From: Tolypeutes matacus
Taxonomy: Eukaryota; Chordata; Mammalia; Cingulata; Chlamyphoridae
Assembly: GCA_026826555.1 (NCBI GenBank)
Contig: JAKSZT010054570.1
Location: 347,177 to 411,176 of the forward strand
DNA: 64,000 nucleotides
Reading direction: 5' to 3'
Shown: positions 23,656 through 35,015 of the stretch, one piece after another
Position numbering within the stretch: position 1 is the stretch's first letter
How the letters are laid out: each line of letters starts with the position of its first letter
Position numbers and translations under genes: made by a program
Notes under the pieces: model-generated
Databases searched by the model: none
The model's input: the letters and a program-made list of their open reading frames with translations, nothing else
Told to the model about the DNA's origin: nothing

Positions 23656-24493
23656 CCCTATGGGTTTTGGTCCCTTATCTGTAACCTGAACGGGTTGGAC
23701 TAAACAGTCCCATTACAGCACTGAGATTTCCCTCTTCCATCTCGGCTGGAAGTTGGTCAGTCTCGTGCAGCTTCACACGATGGTGTCATTCTGTTTTCCT
23801 GTAAGTCTAAACCTGAGGTTCCAGACTGAGGCCAGATCCAACTTGCTAATGTGTGTGTGTTTTGGTTTGGTTTTTGCAAATGTGTCTTGTTTACATTCCC
23901 CAGTGTTTTTGTTTTGTTTTTCAAATTGAAATTAGTTGCCAACATTTAAAAAGAGGGAGATTTCTCATAATTACTTCTAACTTGTCTTGAAAATTTTGGA
24001 TCTGGCCACAGCTGCCTGCATCCCTGCATGGCAACCTCTCCTGGACAAGGCCCATGCTTCTTGGTTCACTACCACCCACCTGGGCCTCTTTGCCCAATCC
24101 CATCCCTTCCCAGCCACTCTAGACATTGTAGTTTGCAACTCCTGTTTTAAATTCTCTCAATAGTTCCTAGGTCGCATGGGACAATGACACTTTGTAAAGG
24201 ACATAGATTCAAGCCTACATCAGTTTTGGACTGGCTCAAAGTGGGTGGGTTTGTGGGAGCCCGTGAGCCCGTGGGCATGCCTGCCTGGCTTGTTCATGTG
24301 TGCTGAGGGTGGGACGAGGGCTGGAAGCTGATCTTGTGATAGTTCCATAAAACTCTCCATCTGGGTGGCTGCCTCTGTGCTGAAGGTGGATGAGGAGCTC
24401 CATGTGAATAGAGAGAGATGACACCAAAAGGAGGAGAAGAGCTTAAGGGGTTTCAAGTGTCCTTTTTCTTCTCTTCTTACCCTTATTGTCTAG

Positions 24494-24622
24494 GAACAGG
24501 CCAGAAACGGCGGGCAGGAGGCTGCTGTACCCAGCTGGGCTCGCTGTCGGCACTGAAGCATGCTGTTCTTGGACTCTACCTGCTAGTCTTCCTGATCCTT
24601 GTGGGCATTTTCATCTTAGCAG
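24494..24622 (+). CDS. SCARA5: SCARA5 second coding exon (tail end and transmembrane segment)
   Basis: These 129 bases (43 codons, phase 1 in and out) encode the end of residue 38 through the first base of codon 81. The basic QKRR at 41-44 and the cysteine pair at 48-49 precede a single hydrophobic helix at about 61-80 (VLGLYLLVFLILVGIFILA). Basic residues on the cytosolic side and no signal peptide give N-in/C-out topology, the type II arrangement of class A scavenger receptors. The acceptor is tctag at 24489-24493 and the donor GTAAGA starts at 24623. The cysteine pair could be palmitoylated, which is inference. The serine of the human RRAS motif, as I recall it, is glycine here. Confidence 0.96.
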
Positions 24623-25003
24623 GTAAGAAAACGGCCCTTTTCTGTCCTGAGATTTAGGGATGGAGAAGGAGGTACCCAGGAAGGGAGAGCAGGTGGGAAT
24701 GGGAGTGATGGAGCCTCGGCTCTTCATTCTTCCTGTCACGAGCCCGGATATGCTGTCCTTCTCACCACGGACACCCCGAAGGAGACGCTGGCTTGTCTTT
24801 CCCATTGGACATGACTGCTCAGCAGCACTGCCAGCGTCATGTGGATGGGGAGTGCGCAGGGGCTCTGTGAGTTGGTGAGAACTCTGACGTCATCGGCAAA
24901 GCTGCTCTGTGTGACATCCGACTCTTCCTGCATCGTTGTGCAATACTGTGCAGCACGCTGACCTCCCTGGACCCCATGTTGTGATTTGAACAAAGCAGGC
25001 TGG

Positions 25004-25247
25004 TGGGAAGCAGCTGTGGCCCTGGGTTCGATTCCCGGGGCCTCCTGGTGAAGGCAAGCAGTGCCACACAGTGAGGTGAGCTGACGGCCTGTGCAGCGCG
25101 GTGAGCTGATGGGCCACACGGTGCGGTGAGCTGGCATAGCAAGATGACGCAACAAAAGGGAGACAAGCAGACACGAAAAACGCAAAACAATAGACACAGC
25201 AAGCACAAGCAGCAAGGGGGGAATAAGTAAATCTTAAAAAAAAAAAA
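25004..25247 (+). mobile_element. DAS-type SINE with target duplication, 380 bp after exon 3
   Basis: Begins tgggaagcagctgtggccct and carries a perfect B box GGTTCGATTCC, the same GC-rich body as the copy at 15620 in opposite orientation, then agcaaggggggaataagtaa and poly-A. The first part of the tRNA-like head (A box) is missing. AAAGCAGGCTGG is repeated exactly at 24992-25003 and 25253-25264. Confidence 0.9.
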
Positions 25248-26559
25248 TTGAAAAAGCAGGCTGGGCATCGTCTTAGCCCCTAGTCCTGAGCTGTGATGAA
25301 AACAGTCAGCAGGGACTTAGCTGCTGAGGCTAATCAGGGCCACAGTAAACCTGCTGCCCTTTGCAGGTATGGGGAGTGGCAGCTTCTCCAGGCAGCCTCT
25401 TCTCCCCAGTTCCTGTGTCCAAGGGAGGCTGGGATGATAGGCTGGGGTTGGGAGCACGTTCTCTAGCCAAAGATGAGCGGAGCTCACGTCTCAGCAAGGG
25501 ATCAAACCGGGGGCCTGCAGACCCCATGCTCTGACAGCCCAGCTCACCTTCCACACTGTGATGGAGGCAAGTGAAGCAGACATGGGGCAAAGGTAGTGCT
25601 GCGCTCCTGACTCCCACCCAGAGCCAGCGATGCTCAGTTCCCACCTTTCTAATTGAAGGTTTGGGGGACTTGACAAAGTAGGTAGAACTGGGGACACGGA
25701 GCTAAATAAGGCCCAGTGGTGTCTCGCCAGGAGCTCCAGTGGCAAAGCAGGGCCAGGCAGAGGGAACCCGGTGTCGAGGCAACGTGGGGTAGGGTCTTGA
25801 CTGGGCTATAAATGAATGCTGTGGTAATGCACAGGGCAAGCGTGGGTGTGGCATGGAGAAGGGTGGAGCCCGTCAGAGCCCGGCTGCTGGCCAGGCACAG
25901 GGGACTTGGAGTGCTGAGGGCGAAGTCCTCGAGTTAACTCTAGGGCAGGAATCTGGAGTTTAAGACCTCACAGATGACCCGTCAATGGAAACCTTGAGGC
26001 GGATGCCTGGAACCTCCCCGGTCTTGACTTACCTTCTATTGAGTGAGACCAGTCACCTGGGCCTTGTGATGGATGTTCACTGCTGCCTTCGCCCTGAGGT
26101 TTCCACACACAAAGCTTGGGGCACACACTGAGGGTGGCGCCTGTACCACCACCCATTGTCCCGGGGGGGCAGCCAACAGCAACAACAAGAGAATCTCATG
26201 ATTCATCCCAGGGACTGAGGGATGACGTCCAGCAGGACCCATCACCGGCCAAGCCAGCCAGAGGATGATTTGAACATATTCTTGGGCTGCTTGGTAAGAG
26301 ATTGGGATCTGGGTTTTGTGGGCTTGGCTGTCACGACCATAACAAATTTCTGGAATGTTTGGAAAGCATTTCAGGCCAACAAGAAAGCCAGGCTACACTG
26401 TTACAACTGCTCTGCTGAACGTGAACATTTAGGTGACGGAAGGGGTTGAGGGAGGAGAGACCAGGCTGGCCGGGGTCCTAGGTCACTGAGGGACTTGAAA
26501 GGGGTTCGGGTCTTGGGGAGGAGATTTGCAGGGGAGTGGTGTCTGAAGGACTGTGTGTG

Positions 26560-26640
26560 GAAAAGGACAGATGTATTCTCTGTGGCCCCAGAGGGTAGAA
26601 CTAGGACGAATGGTGGCTGTTGTAAAAAGACAGACTTCTA
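26560..26640 (+). repeat. CR1/L3-like fragment
   Basis: Contains ctctgtggccccagagggta then gaactaggacgaatggtgg, a motif I associate with the CR1/L3 class of old LINEs. The family call is tentative. Confidence 0.45.
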
Positions 26641-28399
26641 GTTAAAATAAAGAAGAATGCTTTCACAAGGAGTGCTGTGCAGTGTGGTGCAGGGAGGCTT
26701 TTTCCCTGGCTTGGTGGATGAATGGCATTTATGATGACATCCTGGAAATATCAGAAAGGAGGGCGGAGCACGGTTTCTCAATCTAATTAAAGAATTGCCA
26801 CACTTCCTTAGTCATTCCATGTGGGGATGTTGATCATTTTAATCACCTTCCAAACTGAAGTTTCTGGGTACCACATTGCCTGTGTGGCACGAAAGCTGCA
26901 GGTGGATTGGAATTGATCTTATGAAACTGGGCATCATTCTTTGCCTCTTGGCCCTGGGTGTGTGGCCACTGTCCCCTCCCCAGGTTTTGTCTGGAAAATC
27001 ATGTTGGCCTCTAAGAGAGGTTTGAGGAGGGTACCTGATGGAAGAGAGCAGTCACCAGCTGCCTTGCCCATGGGTCGGGACTTGGGAATGTGGTGGATGG
27101 GGCTGGAATCTTCAAGGAGGTCCTGCCTGATCTTAGGTAGGGAGTTTCTTTAGATTCACCCTGACTGAAGGCCTGCAGTAATGCTCCTTTCAGATGCTGG
27201 GGAGACCCTTGGTTCAGTGTAGACCAAAGCTGGTCTGCTGGCCTTCTGTCAGGTGTCCTGCTAGAAGCACTTCCCCATCCTTGGCACCACCTGCACCTCA
27301 GGCTCTGCAGAGGGCAGCTTGCAAAGGAGGAGCTCTGCTTGAACCACTCTTAGACGTCAAAACCCCCATGTTGGCACAAATCTCACAGATCTTACAACTA
27401 GGTGACAAAATTATCCACTGCCACCAAGTGCCATATCTGAATCCCTGCTTGGACAATGCATATTGTACTCACTTCATTACATATCTCAAGATCTGATTGG
27501 AGTACAAATGCTTACTCTTGCTAGTTTCCAATATTATGAAAGTACATTCTAATTATATAAAAATATTGCTCTTACAAACCCTGTATGAGACTCCTTTCCA
27601 TTCATTCCTTACCCAAATACTGAAAGTAAAAGGCAAATACAGTACCTATGTTTATGCATCATCCCAGCTTCCCTTGTTAGAAGATTACTCCAGCCATCAC
27701 CCAGATTATTCTCTCAACTAGACTTTCTGCCCAGCAACTTTACTTTCTGTTCCTGACCAGCATCCTCCTATGAAATTTCCTCTGCTATTCCCACACCATC
27801 ACTGAGTTCTAGCCCTTCAGCTCAGGGTCATTCATCATTTCCATAAGGAAGCTACTGTAGTCAATTCCACCTGCCCGAAAATTCCCCTGAGCCTTTCTAT
27901 AATATCATCAGTTTGTTTATTACCTGGGCTAACAGCTCCCTATTATGTTTTCATTTTTGTTCCATGTTTATTATTGGACAGTAAAGACCAATGGGCTTAA
28001 GTTCATGAACAAGAGATTTGAGATTGAATGGCCACTTGGTCAGGAAGTCCTAATTCTAGCGCTTTGGACAGGGTGGTCTCTGCGATGGAGCTATAGGGTT
28101 AGAGAAGAGTCAGTCTTAGCCATGACTACTTCTGGGACATCAGTGTGATGACAAAGTGAGGTCATCAGGAAGCATACCCTAGGAAATGTCCACCTCCTCC
28201 CTCCCTTTCATTGATGAATTTGAATTCCCCACTGTAATAAAACTGTGAAGAGGGGAAGTGCAAATATTTCTGGGAGCTTCATTTTGGGGGAAGCTGGAAC
28301 ATCACAGCAATGTAGACTCTGGCAACTGGACCAGGAAGAGTTTCTGGTGATATAAAGGCTCCTCTCACTCCTTAATTTCATTCTTTCTTAACAGCAGCA
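26641..28399. other. Unassigned intron sequence
   Basis: I see no gene or clear repeat. An AT-rich run with homeodomain-like TAATTA cores occurs near 26780 (ctaattaaagaattg), which is weak evidence for regulation. Confidence 0.45.
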
Positions 28400-28690
28400 G
28401 ACATTTCCATCACCTTCCTCAACAAGTGCTTAACTTGCACATGAATGCTTAGTGGCTGCAGGATGCCAGAATAAGCCCTGGAAATAAAACATGTCATGGT
28501 TATTCCTGCCCTGGGAAGGTTTAAAATCATAAAGCACACACATATTAGGACAGTATTACATAGCATATTCTGTGTGCCAAATTATACAAAGGAGAGCCTG
28601 ATTCTTGAGGGTGGAATGGTCGGGGAAGGCCTCAGCCTGTAGGAGAGCAAGTGATCCCGATAGCATTTGAACTAAACACCACTGTTCTTG
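28400..28690 (-). repeat. L2 LINE fragment
   Basis: Reverse L2 text includes ctgcaggatgccagaataag, ttcctgccctgggaaggttt and gtcggggaaggcctcagcct. Confidence 0.6.
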
Positions 28691-28878
28691 GTGACCTTCC
28701 TTCGAGGGTCTGTCCTGGGGGTGTGCATCAAGGGAAAGTGGTGCACAGAGCCCATGTCCATTTACCACAGATTATTCATACCATCAGCGCATCTTAGAAA
28801 TAAGAGCTTGATGCCAGTGGCTGCCTCTTCTTCTTTTATTTTTAAACTTAAGAGTCACTGTGTTGTGCAGTTCCTTGG

Positions 28879-29090
28879 ATTTTTTTTTTTTTTTTTTTTT
28901 TTTATTCTAGCACTATACATGCAACCTTAAATTTCCCCTTTAAACCACATTCAAATACATAATTCAGTGCTGTTAATTACATTTACCATGTTGCACTACT
29001 GTCACCACCATCCATTACCAAAACTTTTTCATTGTCTCAAATAGAAACTCTTTACATTTTAAGCCTTAAGTCCCTACTCCCAACCACAGG
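28879..29090 (-). mobile_element. L1 3' UTR insertion
   Basis: Starts with a long T run (poly-A on the minus strand) and continues aattcagtgctgttaattac, ccaccatccattaccaaaac and cctactcccaaccac, a well-known L1 3' UTR text in reverse. Confidence 0.75.
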
Positions 29091-29367
29091 CGTTTATTGG
29101 AAGACTGTCAGAAACAGCCCTGTGAAGTTTCGTCCTTGTGTATATTGTAAGGATGTTGTTGAGGACGTTGCTCATTACATTATACCATGTCACCTTTACA
29201 AGGATCCAAGGAGAAATTATTTTCTGTCTTAGTCTCAGAAGAAGATACGCTTTCCCTCAGGAATCATTTGTTTTTACCTTATGGAGACTGTGAATTTGAA
29301 AGTAATTAAAATTGCTTTCAAGGAGATGATTAACACTAACTGGGAGTCAGTGGACATCCAGTTGTAA
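29091..29367 (+). pseudogene. Possible fossil of a LINE reverse-transcriptase C-terminus (CCHC)
   Basis: One frame is open from 29092 to 29367 except for a single TAG at 29230. It encodes a C-X2-C-X8-H-X4-C arrangement: Cys codons at 29137, 29146 and 29188 and a His codon at 29173, followed by a basic segment (KDPRRNYF). That spacing matches the zinc-binding tail found after the reverse transcriptase in many non-L1 LINEs. Known L1 proteins do not end this way. I cannot name the family, and a short frame of this kind could also be chance. An L1 piece directly abuts it on the left and may have cut off the upstream part. Confidence 0.35.
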
Positions 29368-29610
29368 GAGTGTGAATTTGAAGGTAATTAAGATTATAAA
29401 ACCTGGCTTGGTAGCCTACCCACAACTAGAGTATAGATTTTAGGGAAAGTATTTTGTGTTAGTCTCATTGCTGGCTCCACTGAGTTTCTCTATACTTGTT
29501 CTTTTTCCTTTGTTCTCATCTGCTGTTATCTTAGTGTGTTTTATGTAACCTGCCTTAATCCTTTTTGAAACAAGGTGGGGTGTTGTGCAGTTTTGTCTTC
29601 TTCTTCTTTA

Positions 29611-29721
29611 TTTATTTATTTATTTATTTTTTTTTTTTTTTACCGGGAGGTCCCAGGGATCCAACCCGGGTCCCTCCATATGGGAGACAGACGCCCAACC
29701 ATTTGAGCCACATCCGTCCCC
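29611..29721 (-). mobile_element. DAS-type SINE, short form, with 14-bp target duplication
   Basis: On the minus strand it has only the tRNA-like head (ggacggatgtggctcaaatg, B box-like GGGTTGGATCC) followed by poly-A and (AAAT)n. CTTCTTCTTCTTTA is present at 29597-29610 and 29722-29735. Confidence 0.9.
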
Positions 29722-30011
29722 CTTCTTCTTCTTTAATACTGCCTACTCTATGCGATTCTTCAAGTGAATGACGTTTTTAAATAGGTGACTTGTTGAATGA
29801 GTGACAGAGACAGGGAAGCCTGGAGGGGATCTTATTTGTGGAAAAAAGATGATTATTTCACTTTTAACCAAGTGTCTAAATGACCTGGTAAATATGGAAT
29901 CATCACCCAAGGACATTTGACTAGTTGAAATAAGCATGTAATCAGTTATATGAATATGCAAACATCACAGTAGATACCGTATATACATTGAGCATATAGA
30001 GAGAACATTTA

Positions 30012-30290
30012 GATGGCAGTATCATGTAGTACTTCATACCGGCTAAAAGCACTGACTTTGGAGCCAACCTGTCTGGGTTTGAATCATGGTTTCACCATTA
30101 CCAGCTGTGTGATATTAGCCAAGTTCCTGGACTTTTTTGTACCCAAGCTTCCTCAACTAAAAATGCTGGAAATAAGTAAGCGTGCCTCATTGAATTATTG
30201 TAAGGATTAAATAAGTTAATATATTCAAATCCCTTAGAATAGTGCCTAGCTCTATACAAATATCAGCTGCTAATATTATTGTTATAGTCA
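30012..30290 (+). repeat. MIR SINE, nearly full length
   Basis: Forward MIR landmarks: taaaagcactgactttggag, tctgggtttgaatcatggtt, accagctgtgtgatattagc, attgtaaggattaaataagt and tagtgcctagctctatac. Confidence 0.85.
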
Positions 30291-30295
30291 TTACT

Positions 30296-30340
30296 ACTAC
30301 TAGTAGTATTACTAGTATTATTAGTATTACTATTCTTGCT
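30296..30340. repeat. (TAG/ATT)n simple repeat
   Basis: Short trinucleotide-like runs of tactac, tagtag and tattag, likely grown from the MIR tail. Confidence 0.8.
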
Positions 30341-30384
30341 TTTTCTTAGCTTCTTTGGCAAATAAGCTTGATAATGTGAACTCA

Positions 30385-30503
30385 GAGTAAGAAAATCTTG
30401 GATTTATTCCCAGCTCACCATTAAACCTGTAATCCTGGGAAAAATTACTTTGGCTGTCTGAACGTTAGTACACTCATTTGTAAAATGAACAGGTTGGACT
30501 AGG
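30385..30503 (+). repeat. MIR fragment
   Basis: Contains tcccagctcaccattaaacc, gtctgaacgttagtacactc and atttgtaaaatgaacagg. Confidence 0.55.
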
Positions 30504-30722
30504 TCAGTGTTTCTCAAAAGGTTTGACTGTGACCTACATTAAGAAATTTCTTTTACCTGACAACTAGCAAGCACATATACCCATATCTGAAATAACACTT
30601 AAGTGTGTGATGAATGCTGATGATTTTCTATTCTATTCTAGTCATTTTAAAAGATGGTCACAATTCATACATTTATTTTATGATCCATGAATGGGACGCC
30701 AGCTGTAGTTTAAAAACTATGG
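30504..30722 (+). mobile_element. Old hAT-type DNA transposon fragment
   Basis: Begins cagtgtttctcaaaaggttt and closes with tgtagtttaaaaactatg, giving imperfect terminal inverted repeats; the body (tgacctacattaagaaattt) resembles non-autonomous hAT elements. Confidence 0.5.
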
Positions 30723-30784
30723 GCTCTTTTAGTCTATGTGTCTTTCAAATATTCTAAGAACATAGTTATATGCTTTGACAGGTA

Positions 30785-31025
30785 TGGGCTTTGAGGCCAA
30801 ATTCTGGGTTCAAATATAGGTTGTGCCTCTGAATGGTTCTAAAATCTTGGGACAAATAATTTAATCTTCCAGAGCCTCAGTTTCCTCAGATATGAAATGG
30901 GATGATAATGGTACCCATCCCATAGGGTGGTTGTAAGGATTAAATTAATTAGTACATGAACATTCTTAGTGCCTGCACATATAAGTGCTCAATAAATATT
31001 AAATGTTATTATCATCATTATTATT
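30785..31025 (+). repeat. MIR SINE
   Basis: Forward landmarks: gggctttgaggccaaattct, gggttcaaatataggttgtg, ttccagagcctcagtttcct, atgaaatgggatgataatgg and aagtgctcaataaatatt. Confidence 0.87.
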
Positions 31026-31292
31026 AGTCAAAATCAGAGGGGTTTTGCTTTCAGAGTACAAAAAGGTTAGAAACTTACTTGTTTAGCCTGGGCAGTCAAT
31101 GACTTTATCTCTAAACAGAGATAACTGTGCTCTGCATGGTGGGGGGGTGGGCAGTAGGTACCCACATCCCACATGTTTCTCATAAACACACAAGAGAAGC
31201 CTAGAAACTTTGAGGGGTCACAGACTTACTGTGACAGTGCAGGGCTCAGTAAGCCAGGAAGCAGGACAGTGTTTCCAGCATTGTTGCTATAT

Positions 31293-31316
31293 GATGGAGA
31301 GAGAGAGAGAGAGAGA
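31293..31316. repeat. (GA)n microsatellite
   Basis: A short uninterrupted run of GA dinucleotides, likely length-variable. Confidence 0.95.
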
Positions 31317-31628
31317 TAGCAAGTGCCCCAGCCCTAAGGTGCCAGCCCCACCTCTGGTACTAAGAACCTGAGCTTTGGAAGGAACCTCAGAAGACATCTT
31401 GTACAACCTCCTTTCCAAGGCAAGAACATCCCTCACGATTTCCCAGGCAGAGGAGGTATGGTGCTTCTTCTGAAGAACAGCTGCAAGTGACAGAAACTTC
31501 TCTTCCTTATCTTCCTTGACTATCCCCAACACATTGTTTCTAGTTCTTCTTACAGGAACAACTCAAAACAAGGCTTTCTCTTCATCTTCATGATTGTTCT
31601 TCAGCAAGTTTAAAATACCAGGCACGAG

Positions 31629-31828
31629 AATGGATGTTGCTCAAGTGATTGAGCACCTGCTTCCCATGTATGAGGTACTGGGTTCAATCCCTGGTACCTC
31701 CTAAAAACAAAACAAACAAACAAACAAATGAAAAAACCAACTTTCATTGGGGAGTAGATATAGCTCAGTGGTTGAGCACCTGCTACCCTGGGTTTAATCC
31801 CTGGTACCTCCTAAAAAAAAAAAAAAAA
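31629..31828 (+). mobile_element. Dimeric DAS-type SINE
   Basis: Two tRNA-like monomers in tandem, each ending tccctggtacctcctaaaa: one at about 31629-31706 and one at about 31750-31814. They are joined by an (AAAC)n linker and end in poly-A. Both carry B box-like motifs (GGTTCAATCCC and GGTTTAATCCC). The target duplication is unclear. Confidence 0.88.
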
Positions 31829-31949
31829 CAGGCTTAGGAAGACCTATTCCTTCAACAGTAGCTTACTTGACCTAATTTTGAGACCTCTGTGTATGTATGC
31901 TTTTATCTTAACAATTGCCAAATTATATTGAAATTATTTATTTATTTGG

Positions 31950-32075
31950 ATCTTTCCCTTCTGGTCTGAAAGAAACCTCTCTCATCAGGCACTGTGTCTT
32001 ATGCATTTTTGTACTCCCAGTGCCTAGCATAATACATGGAACATGTATTATGCTTAGTAATTTTTTTAACTAAAC
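31950..32075 (+). repeat. L2 3' end
   Basis: Contains caggcactgtgtcttatgca, tgtactcccagtgcctagca and a degenerate final acatggaacatg. Confidence 0.65.
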
Positions 32076-33398
32076 TGAACCCCCATTATGACCAGGTAAG
32101 TAACCTGTAGGAGAGTTTTCCTGACAGAAGCCATAGTCCTCCATATAAGAAAGTGGCCACTACACCTGCAGTCCAGCAGGTGAGGAGTGGAGAAAATAAG
32201 CATCCACTGGTCACCAAAGTAGCCTAGAAGCTACCGGGCAAAGAAGCAGAGTCACCCTCCTGGTGCACAGAACAGAGTGGGAGAAGAGTGGAGAATGGCT
32301 TGGGTTGGAGGAGGAAATGGGGAATATCCAGCACATGTCCAAACTTCAGATTCTTTGACCCCACAGTAGAAAAAGGAAATCATTGGCCCCCAAAGACCTG
32401 GCCTTAGAGTGCAGTGAGGTGGAAGAATGTGACTGCTGTTCATCGGGTCCTAGCGGGGCCAGGGCAGAGTGAGCAGGGTTGTGACCAATGTTGACCTCAA
32501 CACTTGTGTATGTTGATGTCACCTAAATGTGCATTAGCATTTCTAGCAGTAACTTAGTAATGCATGACACCACATCCCAAACAATGGAATTCTATGTGGC
32601 CATTAATAATCGTGTTAACTCCTCACCAACCCCAGAGCTATTTCAAAGAAACATTGCCTAGTGAGGACCTCTCCATCCTCTGTTAGTGCAACTGACATTT
32701 GCTGGTTTTGTTGCTGCTTTAACTTAAATATGGGTCTTGTCAGCAATCCCAGTTAAATGTCATCACATTGGTTTCTGCCAAGTATTGCAGCCTGTTGGAT
32801 CAATTTGAGTCTGGATGCAGACATCTGTCATTTTAGCTTTCCCTTTCAACTTTGTGCCATCAGTCATGTTTGAGCCAGTATCCCACCCAAAGCCGCGTTC
32901 CATAGCCACGTGTACAGTTCCTGGGAGAATGCTACTAAGGTCATGCTAGCCACATGCATGCACTTCACTCCTCATATCTTATGTTGGTGAAGCAGAGACC
33001 CCTCGAGTCTCCCCACTAGCCTTCTTACTTACACTTAGACCATACTCACGTGAGAAACTAACAGCCCTTTCTGCTGGATCCCATCTAGTTTTAAGAGCCT
33101 CTTTCCCAGCAGAAGGTACTCCCAGTCCCCCAAAAACAAGAAAATTTTGACACCCTTACTTCTCCATCAAAGATTCTGCTGCCCAAGATGATAGCTTTTT
33201 CCTATCTCTTTGACTTTGTTGGATGCCTTAGATCATTCCCGAGGTAAGAAATGCAGGGGACGTGGAGGCAGCTGTACATCCCTTGCAAATTTGGCAAGTA
33301 TGCTCTCTGGGTCCCCAGCTAAATCATTAATTTCAATTAGATAGGACAGGGCAGAGGACTGAGGGCAGCTACATACTGCTGCGCCCTTCCTTTAGCCA
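32076..33398. other. Unassigned intron sequence
   Basis: I see no gene or clear repeat family in these 1.3 kb. The strongest frames are short and lack motifs. Confidence 0.5.
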
Positions 33399-33585
33399 TA
33401 TGGCCAGCGCCTGTTTTTGTAAATAAAGTTTTGCTGGAACACAGCCATGCTCATTCATTTATATGTTGTCTGGCTGCTTTTGTACTATATCAGCAGAGCT
33501 GAGTGGTTGCAACAGCGACTGTATGGCCCACAAAGCACAAAATATTTACTATTTGGCCCTTTAAGAAAAAGTTTGCTGACCCTGC
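33399..33585 (-). mobile_element. Non-autonomous hAT (Charlie-type) element
   Basis: The text aataaagttttgctggaaca, cagccatgctcattcattta, cagcagagctgagtggttgc, aaaatatttactatttggcc and aaaaagtttgctgaccctg is a familiar mammalian hAT-derived repeat. Confidence 0.75.
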
Positions 33586-33639
33586 TCTGGACTTGCACTC
33601 ACCACTAATTAGCCACATTGATCCTTCATCTCTGGATGG

Positions 33640-33845
33640 TGCTTTAGAGTTTTCAAGAATTTTTTACGTACATCATGCCATCTAATCCTCACGACAACCA
33701 GAACACAGTAATCCGGAAGTTCACAATTTGTGGATGAGGAAACCGAGACTCAGAAGAGTGGCTTGTTTGGGCCGAGGGTCACACAGCTAGTGAATGGGGA
33801 CCTGGTGGAAGGACGTGAATTCAAGATGTCTCTTCCTCAGAGCCT
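33640..33845 (-). repeat. MIR SINE, minus strand
   Basis: Reverse landmarks: gccatctaatcctcacgaca, tgtggatgaggaaaccgaga and gggtcacacagctagtgaat. Confidence 0.82.
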
Positions 33846-33869
33846 CCTGGTGAGGTCGTAACTCATGGG

Positions 33870-34115
33870 TGAAGGGTATGGGTACTGGAGCCAGGTTGCC
33901 AGGGATTGAATCTTGGCTTTTCCACTTTCCCCGTGACCTTGGTCAAGTTACTAAAGCTACAAGTGTCTTAGTATATAAATCTACAAACTGGAAGTAATAA
34001 CAGTAATAACCCACTTCAGAGCTTGGTGAGGATGAAAGTCCTTTCTCCATGAAGACCACCTAAAATAGTGCTTGGCACATAGTAAGTGTCACCAATGCTT
34101 GTTATGCGATCATAG
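33870..34115 (+). repeat. MIR SINE, plus strand
   Basis: Forward landmarks: gggtactggagccaggttgc, gattgaatcttggcttttcc, gtgaccttggtcaagttact and agtgcttggcacatagtaag. It lies next to a MIR in the opposite direction. Confidence 0.85.
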
Positions 34116-34629
34116 TCAGATAGAACCTGCATTGACTGTGTGGTAACCCAGCCCCCATTTCACCATCTTATGCAGGAAATATTGAGAGAGACTTGTCAAG
34201 TGCTTTCATTTCTATCCCAGAAGCCAGACGGAGGAAACTGGTCAAAGACACTGTGCAGCACTCATGCCTTGCTAGGAAAAGCTTTCTTATTTAAGCAAAA
34301 GGAAAATGAAGGGACTTGAATTAGTCTCTTGCTTCCTTCCACACCTTTGCATCTCCCTCTTCAAAGCTCAACCTTGTACCTGCTAAGCCCACCTTTCCTT
34401 CTGATTTCTGGTACTGTCTCGTGCTGTGTGTGCCCAGAGCATCAAATACATTTTGGCACAAACTAACGGCTTTGAGTTTGGACTGAGATCGAATCTGGGC
34501 AACTAGCAAGCCCTTTGTTCTCTGCCTTTTTGGAGAGAAGAGAGTTATAAGGGCTGGGAATTTCTGTGATGACCCTGTAGGCACTTGGCCTTGGCTGCCA
34601 CCACCCAAGAGTTTGGAGCCCCTTTGCCT

Positions 34630-34775
34630 CAAAATTCAAAACAACAAACTCTTGTTGAGTGCCAACTATGTGCTTGGCACTGTGTTAGACACAGGGAGGT
34701 ACAAAGAGAGAGGCCCCTGCCATAAAGATCTTCCCAACTGGCAGAGCAGATATGTGTAAAAATAACTATCCAACA
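34630..34775 (-). repeat. L2 3' fragment
   Basis: Reverse landmarks: ttgttgagtgccaactatgt and gcttggcactgtgttagaca. Confidence 0.72.
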
Positions 34776-34784
34776 CTGGGTAGG

Positions 34785-35015
34785 GGAAAGAACAGGTGTT
34801 TTAGAACCAGGTGAACCTGAGTTCAGCTATCAGCTTGACCATTTATGAGTTGTGATCTAGGGGAAACTATTTTAGCTTCTCTGAGTCTCATTATTCTTTT
34901 TAACCATTAAAATGAGGATAATAACGCCCTCCCCTCAGGATTGGGAAGATTCACTAAAGTAATATGCAATGGGACTTGCACAATGCCTGGCTTAGACTAG
35001 GGGCTCAGAAAATGT
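34785..35015 (+). repeat. MIR SINE
   Basis: Forward landmarks: gtgaacctgagttcagctat, cagcttgaccatttatgagt, cttctctgagtctcattatt, and gcacaatgcctggcttagac. Confidence 0.82.

Larger units (their letters stand above)
1062..24493 (+). other. SCARA5 intron 2
   Basis: A 23,432-base GT-AG phase-1 intron between the first and second coding exons. It is made mainly of ancient repeats (MIR, L2, MLT1-like LTRs, L1 pieces), one full DAS-type SINE, simple repeats and unassigned sequence. No coding exon of another gene was recognised on either strand. Confidence 0.93.
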
